Below are positions 21,264 to 32,613 of a stretch of 64,000 bases of DNA, in pieces; position 1 is the stretch's first letter; the number at the start of each line of letters is the position of its first letter. Location: contig NC_030986.1 of assembly GCF_000149955.1 (NCBI RefSeq), positions 3,473,185 to 3,537,184 of the forward strand. Reading direction: 5' to 3'. This DNA comes from Fusarium oxysporum f. sp. lycopersici 4287 (taxonomy: Eukaryota; Ascomycota; Sordariomycetes; Hypocreales; Nectriaceae). A model generated the notes under the pieces. That model was not told the DNA's origin and made no database searches. It saw only the letters and a program-made list of their open reading frames with translations. Made by a program: the position numbers and the translations under genes.

Positions 21264-24200
21264 GATGGGACTTGATACTATGAAGACGAACAGAGCTCCA
21301 AGGAAAGAGAGTACAGAATATGCTTCAACTTTACAAAAACATTCGGACGATTTGGATGTTTGAAAGGCTCCAAAATTGTAACATGACAATCCAGGTTCCA
21401 AAAATGAGAGTGAACGGGTGATGCGTGGGCAAGGAAGCAACAAGAAAGCCAAGCTCTAAACGAGCCTCGTGAGTGCCATCGCCGGATTAGCACGTGTCAT
21501 TGTTGATCGAGACTGTTGGGAGTGCAAGTGCGATGAATGGTTTGGAAGTTACCAATATTCACTGACATCCGTAGGCAGGTGCGGATAGGCAGTGGCCAGT
21601 GTCACTCGGAGAATGAACCAGCAGCTCTGTGCCATTCGGTAAACACCTTACCTGGCACTATCTAACCCAAATGGAACACAATATGAGTGTTAAAAAGACT
21701 TTTACTGAGGGTTAGAGAACATGTCCTACTCAAAGAAGATACCAATCAATACCAGATGGGCGCGCGAGCCTGCATGAGGCGTCGAAGCTTTTCTCGAATA
21801 CACATGGCCAGGCTGAGTTGGGCAGAGTAGATAGAAGAGAATCAAAGTAACCGATTGCAAGATACTGAAGGCTGTTTGTCCAGTTGTTTGGTATCGATAG
21901 GACGATGAGCCAAGGATATAGTATCAGGTGTCCAATCAGAAGTAAAACCGCAACAGACAAACCAAACACTCTATCAACCGTCGTTGGCATGCTGGTAAGC
22001 GTCACCCTAGTCTGATCTGGTCTTTGGAGCATTGAAACATGTTTCGGGTAGCTACAGACTCCAGCCAGGTTGACATAAGTTACCATATTCCACGGGAAAA
22101 CGTGAGGGGAGAGACATATGTCTTCTAAAGCAGCATAATGTAGGCACTTTGAGGTTAGTCTAATAGGATGCTAAAACTTATTATCCCATACATGATTTCG
22201 TCAATGCTCTTTAAAGAGGCACTTCGTGATAGATACCTAGGTAAGCCCCGGGAAGCAAGAAAGTTTGAGATTTTAGAAGAGGATGCCAAAATAAACTCAC
22301 CAAAGAGTCATACAAGTCAAGGCTAACTTGCCTAAATATTTCTATCGCTTAGGATTAAGCGCCTAAGCTTTCTGGCCTCCCTGAGGTAAGGTAAGTATGC
22401 ATGCTGGGTGTTGACTGCAATGAGATGAGCTATGGTGTTGTCTCGCTTGAGTCATGGGAACAATTTTTACATTAGTATCTAACCCGTCTCTTCGAAAAGA
22501 ATGCCATAACAGTAAGCTGAGAAAAAGCTTAAAGATGTTAGTCTGCCCAATTATAATTGCTCGAATCATGTTACCATCGGCGTCGGGTGCAATCAAAGCC
22601 CGGGACTTGAAATCGGCCGGGTGTTAGTGGGTCACTGGCAACACCGATTGAAGACCGGATCGGCGTTTCGGGTCCTCTCGAGGGAGAAGGCATGTTCTGA
22701 GGATCGATCCACCATTTCGGATATCCCGGACATTGGCTCTGAACCACTAGAGATTATCACCACAAGTCTGTTGTTGTCTGCATGTATGGGGAGATGGCCA
22801 ATTAAAGAGAAGGTCAAAATGAGTCCTGACATCAAGACCTGACGTTAGCGAACACCAACTTGGAATCAATGAGCCCTTGAAACAGAGTCTTGGCGGGATT
22901 GGTCCTGAATCAGGAAACCATCACCAAGTCGTCATAGGGACCGGACCATCAAACCTCCAACATCTAACTTTCACCATCCCCAACAGGATCAGGCACGCTA
23001 TCTTGGAACCGAAACGGAACAGGGTGCCGCAACGTTGCCAAATTCGGGACAGATGCCGCGCCGGGTTAATTGCAGACATGATTGCCATCTCTTCTGGGAG
23101 TCTGCCTTGGTTGGTGAGGTGTCGATCAGGATGCCGTCCGTCTGCTGTAAGCCTTGATTTAGGTGATCTACTTACTGTATCGTGCCGCCAGCATCGCTAT
23201 CTGAATACAGTGTGCCGTATTGGAGATTATCGGGGGCCCGGATCTTGCTTGTTGCGATTCCTGGTGTGTGAGCTGTTGTTGTGCCATGCCAATAGGATCG
23301 TTGTTGGACGATGGACCCGATGACGGTAAGCGTTTAACCCTTCCAGTCTTGGCAATTGTTGGTGTCAATCAAGTCCCTGAACTCCGGGGGGGGGGCCAAC
23401 TTGGGACCTGACCCTAGTGCTGTGCTGATCTGCTGGCGATGCTCGGCTGACATGCAGTTTGTGAGATGGCTGTGTACATACGATACGCAGCAATGCCCAG
23501 CCAAGCAAAGCAGTACACGGGTGCGTATTCCAAATCAAATGGCAAGCAATGCTTAGCTGTTTAGTGCAAATAGTTGATGCTTGTTTTTGCCAGGCGGTAA
23601 CTATGTTTCGAAAACACTGAATGATATTACAGACCAAATTGTAAACTAGATGCTGAGGCCCTCCTCAACCACCTCAGACTCAACATCGCCCTTACAGATT
23701 GTGGACTCTCTCAATCGGTCCATTCTCAACTCTCACTTCAGTCCCTAATCTCATGTTTCACACCCTCTTCGAAGGCGAGGATTTGACCCGACTCGGTGGT
23801 TCCACGCACACACGTATTCGTTTATCCACACGTACATACAACCACAATTCTCACTCTACTAATCGCCAAGTCTCACACATCTCACCCACTTACAGAGTTC
23901 TTAGCATCGATCCACAGGCCGTTTCTATGTTTCAATTTTTCCTATTCGTCCTCTAACTGGGCAAGCACGAGTCCCATTTTCATTCCCCCTTCCCATTTCC
24001 AATACCTTGTATCTATTCCCATCCTGGAGTTCCGCCTTCCCCGTCGTCGTCCCCGGCTCTAAAAGTCAATTAACTTAAACATCGGCTGCCCCCAAAGCCC
24101 GTCCCCCGTTCCGCCTTCCTTCCTTTCTTCGATGTCATATTTCCCTTCCTTCCATCTCGTTTTTGCTCTGTGCCTGTAAGACATCGTGGTACATATCTCA

Positions 24201-24298
24201 CATTTCCGAACTTCGGCTGCTTCTCTCAACAACACCATCTTCTGATATACCAAACAATCAAATATTCCATCAACAGCGTCCACCGCTTTTCTTTCGCA
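21264..24298. other. 3-kb intergenic region with one repeat copy and a doubtful small reading frame
   Basis: No recognised gene. A minus-strand open frame at 22086-21730 (118 aa, real ATG, two hydrophobic stretches including LSVAVLLLIGHLILYPWLIV) is the only candidate; nothing else supports it. The dispersed repeat copy C is at 22281-22383. From about 23640 to 24298 the + strand is C/T-rich and probably the promoter and leader of the gene at 24299. A run of 9 G occurs near 23386. Confidence 0.45.
22281..22383 (-). repeat. Degenerate dispersed repeat, copy C
   Basis: Read on the minus strand, this runs from GGGAGGCC to TTTTGGCATCC and matches copies A and B block by block. Similarity to copy B extends about 30 nt further (to about 22247), through TTTCTTGCT. 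It lies in an otherwise empty intergenic region. Confidence 0.7.
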
Positions 24299-25321
24299 AT
24301 GCCTATTCGCAACCCTTTCGCTCGTCGCCCTGGCAGTGTTATCGTTCAAGATGAGAACCAGCGCCCTGATTCTACCCCTGGCTTCGAGAAAGTCGACACT
24401 GTCGGCTCCAAGTCCACCCCTGTTTTAAGCATTCGAAGTCAAGGTCGCGACAATGGCGAATACAAGATGAGCGGTATGTCAACCGGCCCTGGTCGCTTCC
24501 CGTCTCTCATGGCCTCCCCCTCAACCTCCGTAGTGGGGGGGGGCAAGTCATGAAGAGGCGCATTTGGCATCTTGTCACAAGACCAGAGGAACTTGGCTAA
24601 TTTGTCTTTGCGCAACAGTTGTTAACGACAGTGGCGTTTATCTTCCTGTAAGTCGATTTAGCCCAACGTGCATAATGTCTGATTTGAAGCTAACGGTCGC
24701 AAAGCCATCACCTACTGAGGAAAAAGGGCCAGTGGCCTCGAAAGTACCTCTCGACCCGCAACTCGACAGATACTCGAAGCAGTTCTGGCGACATTGAACA
24801 TTTCTCTATTTCCCGCGAGTCCTTTGATTCCTACCGCCGATCTTTCGTATGTATTTCCTATCATCTGCTTTTTCAAACAGCCATCCGTCAAATCAGATAT
24901 GCTTCGCATTTGCTCAGCGCACGACTGACATGAGCAACAGGACATTTCTGCACGATCGCCAATGCCCAACAGCGATTTCCCAACGCGCCAGAGCCTTGAC
25001 TCGGCACGTCTTCCCCGACTACCTAGATCTGCGGTCGAGCGATCATTCGAGCAGCCGCCAACCGCCGAGGAGCGTTTTGAAGACGTTGGACTGGACGATC
25101 ATAAGCAGCAACAACAGCAGCTGGCTCCCCAGGCACAGCCTCAGAAGCGGGGATTTTTCTCGAAATTCTCCGACAAGGACAGCTCGAGCAATCCTACTGT
25201 ATCCCGTTTCCTCATGCATGGTCGCAAAAGAGCCCAGAGCGGCCAAGGTTCGGAGCTCACTCCCATGGACAACGCATCGCCCAAGGTGACTGTCTCAACC
25301 GATGGTCAAGAAATGCAATGA
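24299..25321 (+). CDS. Ser-rich conserved fungal protein, function unknown; possible frame disruption
   Basis: Four exons are proposed: 24299-24473, 24619-24647, 24705 or 24727 to 24846, and 24941-25321, about 234-241 aa. The start MPIRNPFARRPGS has a good context. Exon 2 gives VVNDSGVYLP. With the most likely acceptor (24704) exon 3 begins PSPTEEK but then hits a stop at 24793-24795. The downstream exon is open only in the +1 frame (GQWPRKYLS..., then SRESFDSYRRSF, DISARSPMPNSDF and EERFEDVGLDD). Either a 1-nt excess in the A5 run at 24721-24725 disrupts the gene, or a second acceptor at 24726 is used and skips PSPTEEK. The C-terminal part has a Gln run and a KRGFFSKFSD motif. The protein is phospho-site-like and low in complexity; no domain was recognised. 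Confidence 0.7.
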
Positions 25322-26209
25322 TATGCACGATCAAAGTTTTGTTCTTCTACATTGTATTAGAGATACCTGGAGTTTTCGTTTATATTCTCGGCGTTTTCGG
25401 TTGACTAGGTCGGGATAATGCTAGAATCGCATTCGCTATGAGACTATCCTGGGTATACCTTGATGGAGAATCAAGGGTTGGATGAATTGTGCAAAGAGCA
25501 CTTGTGGGCTGGACGTTGAGTTGTAATGCCCAGACGGACAAGCAACATGTGCTATGGGGCCGTGTCCCTCGAAGAGGACCGAATATGAGCTACATAATGA
25601 TAATGAGACGAGACATATGTTCCAGTGTACCTGTATAATGGCTTCGAGTGGTCGCTAGTCATCAGGGTGAGGACATTACAACCATAAGCTATAAACTCTC
25701 GGCCTCGGTTACAGAAGTATAAACTGAGTGGATGCTTGAGTTTAACGAGCAACCGATCCAGCGTTACATTGTCGAAGCTGATGCGATATTAATTGGATGA
25801 TTATGTTTCAGCTTATATTCAGCATAACAGGATCTCGCCATAGGGCGTGGTAATATAGCCGATGACGGAGACAGTCCAGTAAAAGAAACCATAGAATTGT
25901 TCCAGCGGCTGCATCCACTTGTAATTGCGTGCTTGTCATTGCTAGATTCCCTAGAGGCCCCGCTCTATTCCTCGGAGGGCGCCAGACATGAACAGATATA
26001 GAATCAGACGAAGCCGAGTTTAACTTCTGTCTCTCTCTGGTTTTCTGGCAATCCGTTCTCTATGAGTCAACAGTATTGAGGACGTGCCAATTGGGCTAAC
26101 TCCCCAGTCTTTATTAGTATCAAAGATTGCCCCTCACCTGGACTACTATATCAACTTTACAAATTTCCATCAAATTCTCAAAACAACTGAAAAGACAAAG
26201 ACGGAGATC
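25322..26209. other. Intergenic region between tandem genes
   Basis: 888 bp holding the 3' UTR of the preceding gene and the promoter of the PLP enzyme. No coding segment or repeat was recognised. Confidence 0.55.
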
Positions 26210-27655
26210 ATGGCCTCTGACGAAGTTCCTACCAACCTCAAGGACGTCTCCTCGGCACCGGACGGTACAGCCGGGGCCCGGACCGGACTTGATAGCTCCC
26301 TCGCCGGGCTGTCACTGGCATCCCGCGCTGTTCATGCCGATGAGGGTATCCAGTCACACAGAGCCGTTGCGCCGGCTATGCATGTCAGCACGACTTTCAG
26401 GTACAGCGATGACCCTGATGCGCTGAAGGCCTGGGATAATACTGATGTAAGTGTGCATCTTTCCTCGTCTTGATTTGCTGCAGGTATTTCCACAAGAGAC
26501 TATCAGATGGCCGGGAATATTATGACCGGAGTCGATCCAAGACCATCATGAAACTCTCTGACAGCTTTCTGACTTCTCATGACGACTTTTTGCTAACTCG
26601 TGTAGCCCCATAACCCTCTAGACTCTCATGTCTACTCTCGAGCAACTGGTCCTAACACCACTCGTCTCGAGGCAATTCTCACATCCGTCATTGGTGCTCC
26701 AACGATTACTTACTCTTCTGGTCTGTCTGCTTTCCACGCCATGTTGGTCCATCTGAACCCTAAGCGTATTGCAATTGGAGATGGCTACCACGGCTGCCAC
26801 GGGGTGATCAGCATTCTCTCTCGTCTGACAGGTCTCAAGCAACTGCCTTTGGACTGTGCTGTTGAGGACCTCGAGCCTGGCGATGTCATCCATGTCGAGA
26901 CGCCCCTTAACCCTACTGGCGAGGCACGCGATCTTGCAGCATATGCAGAAAAGGCCAAGAAAGCTGGTGCTTACCTGACTGTTGATGCGACATTTGCACC
27001 ACCTCCGCTGCAGGATCCTTTCAAGTATGATGTTGATGTTGTCATGCATAGCGGTACAAAGTACTTTGGTGGTCACTCTGATATGCTCTGCGGTACGCTA
27101 TCTGTCAACCGCAAGCACAGAGACTGGGAGAGCGCTCTCCTCAACGATCGCCTTCTTCTTGGTTCTGTTATGGGTAGCTTGGAGGGGTGGCTGGGTATCC
27201 GCTCCCTGCGAACTCTCGAGCTCCGCGTCCAGCGCCAGAGTGCTACAGCTACTGCACTTGTTGCCTGGTTGGCTGAGCAGCAGCGCGATGCTTCATCTGC
27301 GATTGGCGCCCTCGTCGAGCGTGTCCAGCATGCCAGTCTCCAACCCGAAGCATCAGTCGAGGGTAGCTGGTTGCAGAAGCAGATGCCCAATGGCTATGGC
27401 CCTGTTTTCTCGGTGTATCTTCGCGATGGAGATGTCGCCAAGCGACTGCCATCCAAGTTGGAGTTGTTCCACCATGCCACTAGCTTGGGTGGTGTTGAGA
27501 GTTTGATTGAGTGGCGTGCGATGACTGATCCTAAGATTGATAAGAGACTTTTACGAGTGAGCATCGGTGTTGAAGGTCTTGAAGATCTCAAGAACGATTT
27601 GCTCCAAGGTCTGGAGGCTTTGAGAAAGGAAAAGGAAAAGGGGGGCAGTAAATGA
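26210..27655 (+). CDS. PLP-dependent Cys/Met-metabolism (trans-sulfuration family) enzyme
   Basis: Two exons (26210-26446, 26606-27655) encode 428 aa; the 159-nt intron is in phase 0. The ATG at 26210 (MASDEVPTNLKD) is the first good start. The N-terminal stretch has the family signature RAVHADEGIQSHRAVAPAMHVSTTFRYS, shortened here as SRAVHA...APAMHVSTTF. Then follow PHNPLDSHVYSRATGPNTTRLE (substrate and cofactor contacts), YSSGLSAFHAML, the DATFAPP aspartate that holds the pyridine N, and the Schiff-base Lys in SGTKYFGGHSD (Lys231). The closest architecture I recall is the yeast YHR112C/YML082W group of cystathionine lyase/synthase-like proteins, whose exact substrate is uncertain. Cytosolic location is likely. 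Spacing and length fit an intact enzyme. Confidence 0.88.
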
Positions 27656-28182
27656 AGGTGATAAAGAATTAGAACAGACAGTCATTTTTTGATAGAGAAG
27701 GAAGGAAAAACAGAAACGTTTTGTTTATAGAGAAAACGAAAAATGCATCATGGAAATGAATATCCCTACAATGGCTTGCATTGGTTAAATGGCTCGTCCA
27801 TGAGACAGAGAATGTTGTGATACATCAGATATACACAGACCATAATGAAAAGAGAGAGAGAGGATTTGTATGAAAAGATCACAACACTGGTCTAGCACAA
27901 TCAAAGGAATGTGACTGTCCGATCTAAAAAATGCCATACAAAATGGGGGAAACATGTAAACCCAACATAAGCCATGTATGTAAGTCAGGCTGTGTTAGAG
28001 AGAGGAGAGACAGAGAAATCTGGAAAGAAAAGGAGGTAAGAAGAGAGGAAAACAAGAAATAAAACGAAAGAAATCGAGACGCAATGAAGAGTACTATGCT
28101 CCTCTAGATGCCTTTTCTCCAAAAGTTGTGTCTGCGCACTTGGAATCGTTGCTTAGCATTGAAGTTGAAGTGGTGTCGAATC
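27656..28182. other. Convergent 3' region with purine-rich tract
   Basis: This lies between the PLP enzyme (+) and the gene on the minus strand. From about 27990 to 28090 the + strand is almost only A and G (GAGAGAGGAGAGACAGAG and similar). No coding segment was recognised. Confidence 0.6.
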
Positions 28183-28895
28183 TTAGGCGTTGATGTGGCG
28201 AAGCTCATTCTTGAGGGGGTAACCAGAGGCCAAACCAATTGCTGAGTGGTTTGTACTTGACTTCCCGGCTACGGAGATATATGTTAGTGGACTTTCCCTG
28301 TTATTGGTGAGTTATAGACGTACCGTGAGCGATCGTTGTCGGCAAATGAGCCAACTCCTCGAAGATCTTGCTCCGCTGACCTGGGCTCCATGTGTCGATA
28401 GTCCACGGATCTGTTGTCAAGGCGGTAAGATGTAGAGCCTCGAGAGGAAGCTGGGGGAGCATTGTGATAGTGGCCATCATGCGGTCGGTGGGGGATAGAA
28501 GTCCTCAAAGGCGGTGCGAGAAAGTCATTGGCTACAGTATGTGTCTGATATGGAGGTGCTTCCTGAGTTCGAGAGGGAAATGTGGGAGAGTCGCTGAAGG
28601 CGGGAGATGTCGTGGGAGTTGTGAGATCAGAAACGGCATCCATTACGTTCGAGGGATCGTGGCTGTACTGTTGGCCGAGCCATTGGTTAACCATCGTCTG
28701 GCGTCTGTCGTAGGCTTGGGGACTTGGTCGCCTCCAGGCCTGGGACTGGTCTCTTGGTGATGTGTTGGCTGATGTTGTTCTCTGGTAGTTGGAATCCCAG
28801 CTGCCTCTGACAGCTTCCTCGCTCCAGTTCCTAGAGCTCTCTGTGTTGTAGGTTTGGCCGTAGTGGCGCTGGTGGTGGTCTTGTCGACGACTCAT
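28183..28895 (-). CDS. Disordered Gln/Ser/Arg-rich fungal protein, function unknown
   Basis: Exon 1 is 28895-28324 and starts MSRRQDHHQRHYGQTYN. A GTACGT intron follows. Two acceptors lie 13 nt apart. The first (exon 2 = 28268-28205) gives a 211-aa protein ending WLPPQE. The second (exon 2 = 28255-28183) gives a 214-aa protein that ends AIGLASGYPLKNELRHINA. I prefer the second because its codons are richer in C/T at position three and it reads like a conserved tail, but the sequence alone cannot decide. The body is rich in S, P, H, R, Q and Y, with a TTPTTSPAFSDSPTFPSR segment that looks like a phosphorylation cluster. No domain was recognised. It is convergent with the PLP enzyme gene. Confidence 0.65.
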
Positions 28896-30568
28896 GGTTG
28901 CTTGAGAGTGAGATCGTTGATGATTGGTTGATTGCGTGTAAGTGGTTAAGTGGGTGTTGTTTGAAGGTAAGGCAGTGGAGAGTTAGTAGCGATGGTCAAA
29001 TAGAACTGGGTACCTATGGACTGAATTGTTTGATGAAGTGAATATATTAACTCGAGTCTGAATGCATCTTTTTTAAACATGATGTATTGGATTTTCCTTG
29101 ACATATGTCACTTCCTATTGTTTGGATGCCTCTATTCAAGCATGCTTCAACTGAGTTGCGGTCGTGGCTGAAGCTTCCCTATTCGCGGGGACGCCGGGAG
29201 GCCGCAGCTTTCGGCCAATAAGAAACGCCCGCTCCTCGGAACCCCAGCGATAGTTGATCGTGGCCGTGCAGGGGAACTCTCTCCAAGGGCCTGGGTTTGG
29301 GCCTGGGACCCCCTGGAGCCGTCAGCAAGCTTACTGGAAGCAGGCTAGAGTCAGAACGTTATGCAGGGAATTGGAAACAAAGACGTCAGTCTTCGCAGGC
29401 CGCCGAAGTTGCTAGCCTTATTCCGGTATCAAAATTAGATGGCTTTCCTAGGATGGATACAGGCCCTGGGTTGTTATTATGAGGCTCAGCCAATGACGGG
29501 GACGAATTGTCTATGGAAAGTGAAGTCACCAACGTCACGCGATGTATTCTTGATCAAAAGTTGTCTTGTCAAGATTTTTGAGGGAGCCTGTCGATGCATC
29601 ATGAGGTTTTTCATAATGCAAGGAGCTTTGGTCGGGCAGATTGTGCCAATAGCTCTGGCGTAGAGGTACCTGGATTGCTATGGAACAGCTTTGAGTATGA
29701 AAATATTCCAGAGACAACATTTGACAACACAGAGCATACTTTGGGATCACAATTGTCTCTGATACAAATGCCCAGGAATTATTCACACCTTCAGTCATCA
29801 CAAGTCTCTCACAGCTCGTATCATGACTCTCGGAGGCCACCAAAATCAGGCTTCATGAAAACCCAGTAGCAACAAAACTTGACACAGTCACTAATACTCA
29901 GTACTCCCGGCAAGAGCGCCTCCCGATCGGTTCCAGGTGAACTGGCCAACTAATTCAGCCATCCCGTGAACCAATGCAGCCACATGCTGCATCATTAAAC
30001 CTCCGAAACAATCGCTTAGAGGCCCTGGGAGCTGTTCAAGCGCGATAGGGCTGAGCAACTAACCAGAATCGCGCTTGAATGCTCAAATTAGGATCAGAAA
30101 CAGGGTTTAAGCGCTTGATAACCTTCGCCAATCTTGGAGCTGGTTGCTGGAAGCGTAACTGATGTGCTTGGCTTGCTGCGCTTCCAGAAACGATCAGCTG
30201 TGCCACTGGGCTGTGTAGGTGTCAGCCCTGTGCACGTCCCCCTCATGATGTTTCTCTGTGCCGCGTCAAGCGCAGGGGTTTGGCACCAGTCTCGCCTTTC
30301 ATTGGTCGAAACAGACGCTGCAGAAGCGCGAGCGGGAGCGCAAAGGGCAGCCCAGGGTAGAGGGGTCCCGTCTTGCATGAGGCGCCATGACCATGATGCT
30401 CGTCCCCTTTTCGCTGCCTCCCGGTCTCTTTGTATCCAATCTCTACAACACCACCACACAACCATCACCAACCTCCTCCCTCCCTCTTGAGAAGAGGGAG
30501 CATGTGCAGGCTACAGAGTCTCGTTTCTGGGACTTGCGGCCGCAGTTGACCACCTAGTCAATGCTCCA
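28896..30568. other. Divergent intergenic region, no gene recognised
   Basis: 1.67 kb between the minus-strand gene at 28895 and the deacetylase gene at 30569, so it holds two promoters. Short open frames at 29594-29869 and 30134-30490 (+) show no family motif. An out-of-frame ATG at 30561 overlaps the deacetylase start and opens a short frame of about 27 codons, which could lower its translation. Confidence 0.5.
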
Positions 30569-31387
30569 ATGGCCCGATTCTCCCTTTTCCGCCTGCCTAC
30601 CAAGCTGCGGCGCAGGGTCAGGCGTAATCGCATGGCTACCCTTATAGCCCTCGTCGTCCTCGTAGGCCTCCTAATCTTTCCCTTCTACTCGGCCTATTGC
30701 GTCTACAAACCTCCGAGATACCTCATCAATTGGCTGCGGAGGAAGTACCCAGACGTCCTGTTCGAAGAGCCCACCGACCAGAAGATCATCGCCCTATCTA
30801 TCGACGATGCGCCGTCCGCCCACACCGATGATATCATGCAAGTCCTGGAGGAGAATGAGGCCCACGCTACCTTTTTTGTCATAGGATCTCAGGTTGAGGG
30901 TCGCAAGGATAAGCTCGTCAAATTGGTTGCAAAGGGGCACGAGCTGGGAAACCATGCCATGCATGATGAGCCCTCCAAGTCACTCAGTAACGAAAAGCTG
31001 CTGGAGGAAGTCCACCTCGTCAAGGACATGCTGACGGAGGCATACGCCGCCAACGGTCAGATCCTCCCCAACAATTACTTCCGTCCAGGATCTGGAATAT
31101 TCAACAGACGGATGCGAGATGTGTTGGGAAACCAGGGTTTTCGCATCACTCTGGGCAGTGTGTATCCTCACGACCCCCAAATACCATATCCTGATACCAA
31201 CGCGAAGCATATTCTGAGCATGGCTCACCCGGGAGCTATCATTATCTGTCACGACAGGAGATCATGGACTGTGCCCATGTTGCGCACTGTTCTTCCTGAA
31301 CTCAAACGGCAGGGGTATCGGGTTGTTACCATCACAGACCTTGTGAAGGCGGTGTCGTCTCAGAACCAACGGCAACAACATCTTTGA
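30569..31387 (+). CDS. Membrane-anchored polysaccharide deacetylase (NodB fold)
   Basis: This is a single-exon gene of 272 aa. A basic N-terminus (RLPTKLRRRVRRNR) precedes one membrane segment (about 23-43, LIALVVLVGLLIFPFYSAY), giving a type II topology with the catalytic part in the secretory lumen or outside. NodB motifs are visible but altered. Motif 1 is LSIDDAPSAHTDD (about 73-85; usual TFDDGP). Motif 2 is HELGNHAMHDEPSKS, with His spacing of three rather than four. Motif 3 is NYFRPGSGIF. Motif 5 is AIIICHD. The family removes N- or O-acetyl groups from chitin or related glycans. The substrate is unknown. The motif differences could mean a distinct subfamily rather than loss of activity. 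Confidence 0.85.
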   Translation: MARFSLFRLPTKLRRRVRRNRMATLIALVVLVGLLIFPFYSAYCVYKPPRYLINWLRRKYPDVLFEEPTDQKIIALSIDDAPSAHTDDIMQVLEENEAHATFFVIGSQVEGRKDKLVKLVAKGHELGNHAMHDEPSKSLSNEKLLEEVHLVKDMLTEAYAANGQILPNNYFRPGSGIFNRRMRDVLGNQGFRITLGSVYPHDPQIPYPDTNAKHILSMAHPGAIIICHDRRSWTVPMLRTVLPELKRQGYRVVTITDLVKAVSSQNQRQQHL

Positions 31388-31490
31388 ACTCTCGTGAGCG
31401 TTTCTTTTACCTATGCATGCATTGATCCGGGGATTACTAGAATGTTTGGATATGGTCTAGGGTATAGATTGGTTTGTCTATCAGGAAACA

Positions 31491-32613
31491 TTAGAGTGTA
31501 ATTTTTAACGACCCGTCTTCTTCTATGAGTTTGTGTATGTTGTATCTGGGTGATGTTAATCTGTGACAAGTCAGCTTTGCTCTTGACGGAGAGAGAAAGT
31601 ATTCATACGTGAATCTAAGTGTGCCTGTGACGATGGAACGGCACCCATCAACGTATCTCTTCACGATAGCATGTGTTTGTTCTTGAAACTCAGTCTTCCG
31701 AAGCAACATATTCGCTGCATCATCGAAGTTGTTGACTGCCATTTTCATCCTTTCTTCCAGCTTAGCAACCACAACATCCAAGCTCATGCCAGGCTCCATG
31801 ATGGCTGCAACGGCATTGATGACACAGTCAGTCCGCAACTCCTTCTTCAGCGACAGCATATCATTCATCAAGCTCTGGAGAATGCTCACTTGTGTCCATA
31901 AATGAACGATCTCTGGAGCTGACGATAACGCTCCTGGAAGCCTCTCGTCGGTTGCATATGGTACAAGACTGCAGAGCATTCTCCCACCAACAGTGCCGAT
32001 CCTCATCTTCATGTACGGCTCATAATCAGGTATGCGACTGGCCAAACGGAGTTCCTGCTCAGCTGCGCAGCTGTTGATGAAGAATTGGATCTCATCGTGT
32101 AAGAGGCGCCGTTGATCCCTCGGCGCCGTCTGACAGAATCGCGCACCGAACTCTCTAAACACGCCATTGATGGGGTCGTCATCCGCTTCACTCGTATTCC
32201 TTTCGTCAACGGCCAATGCCTCACGCACCATGCGCATAGTCTGCCCCCTCCAACGCTCTGCGCGCATAAAGTCACCCGCCAGATCGCCCTCGTTAGCATC
32301 AACAGCATCATCCCAGCAAACGAGCCACGTCGTATAGAGTCAAAGCTTCGATCTGCCGCCTACGAGCTTGGGGATATAGTGAACAAGCCAGAGAAGCAAT
32401 GTTGTCCTTTTTTCGACAGGCGATCAACGGATATGCCATAGCCATGCGCTCAACCGCTCGATTGACGATTGGCGTAACGTGCTCATGGTGGCGGTTGAGT
32501 TGACCTTGAGGATTAGGCCAAACCCGGAAGAAATTATGAAGATTAGGAATTGGTAGTGTTTGGCCGCGAAGGGCATCTACTATTGCGGCTTGGTTCAGAT
32601 GTGAGTATTTCAT
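31491..32613 (-). CDS. Class I sesquiterpene synthase, apparently frameshifted
   Basis: Exons 32613-31609 and 31560-31491, with a 48-nt intron (GTATGA...CTGAC...CACAG), would encode about 358 aa, a normal length for fungal sesquiterpene cyclases. The metal-binding motif DDAVD (32298-32312) and the NSE triad NDMLSLKKE (about 31839-31865) are intact. GTVGG and the SPRY near the C-terminus are also present. The frame breaks once, just upstream of DDAVD: the N-terminal part (from MKYSHLNQ to RRRQIEALT) is open in one frame and stops at 32308, while the rest is open in another. The change is equivalent to losing two bases in a CT repeat around 32335-32341. It is either a recent pseudogene or a sequence error. 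The enzyme class cyclises farnesyl diphosphate. No P450 or other cluster genes flank it. Confidence 0.8.

Noticed and set aside
22877..23323. 148-aa plus-strand open frame
   Set aside because: Composition is irregular, no motif is recognisable, and no leader or splice signals support it.
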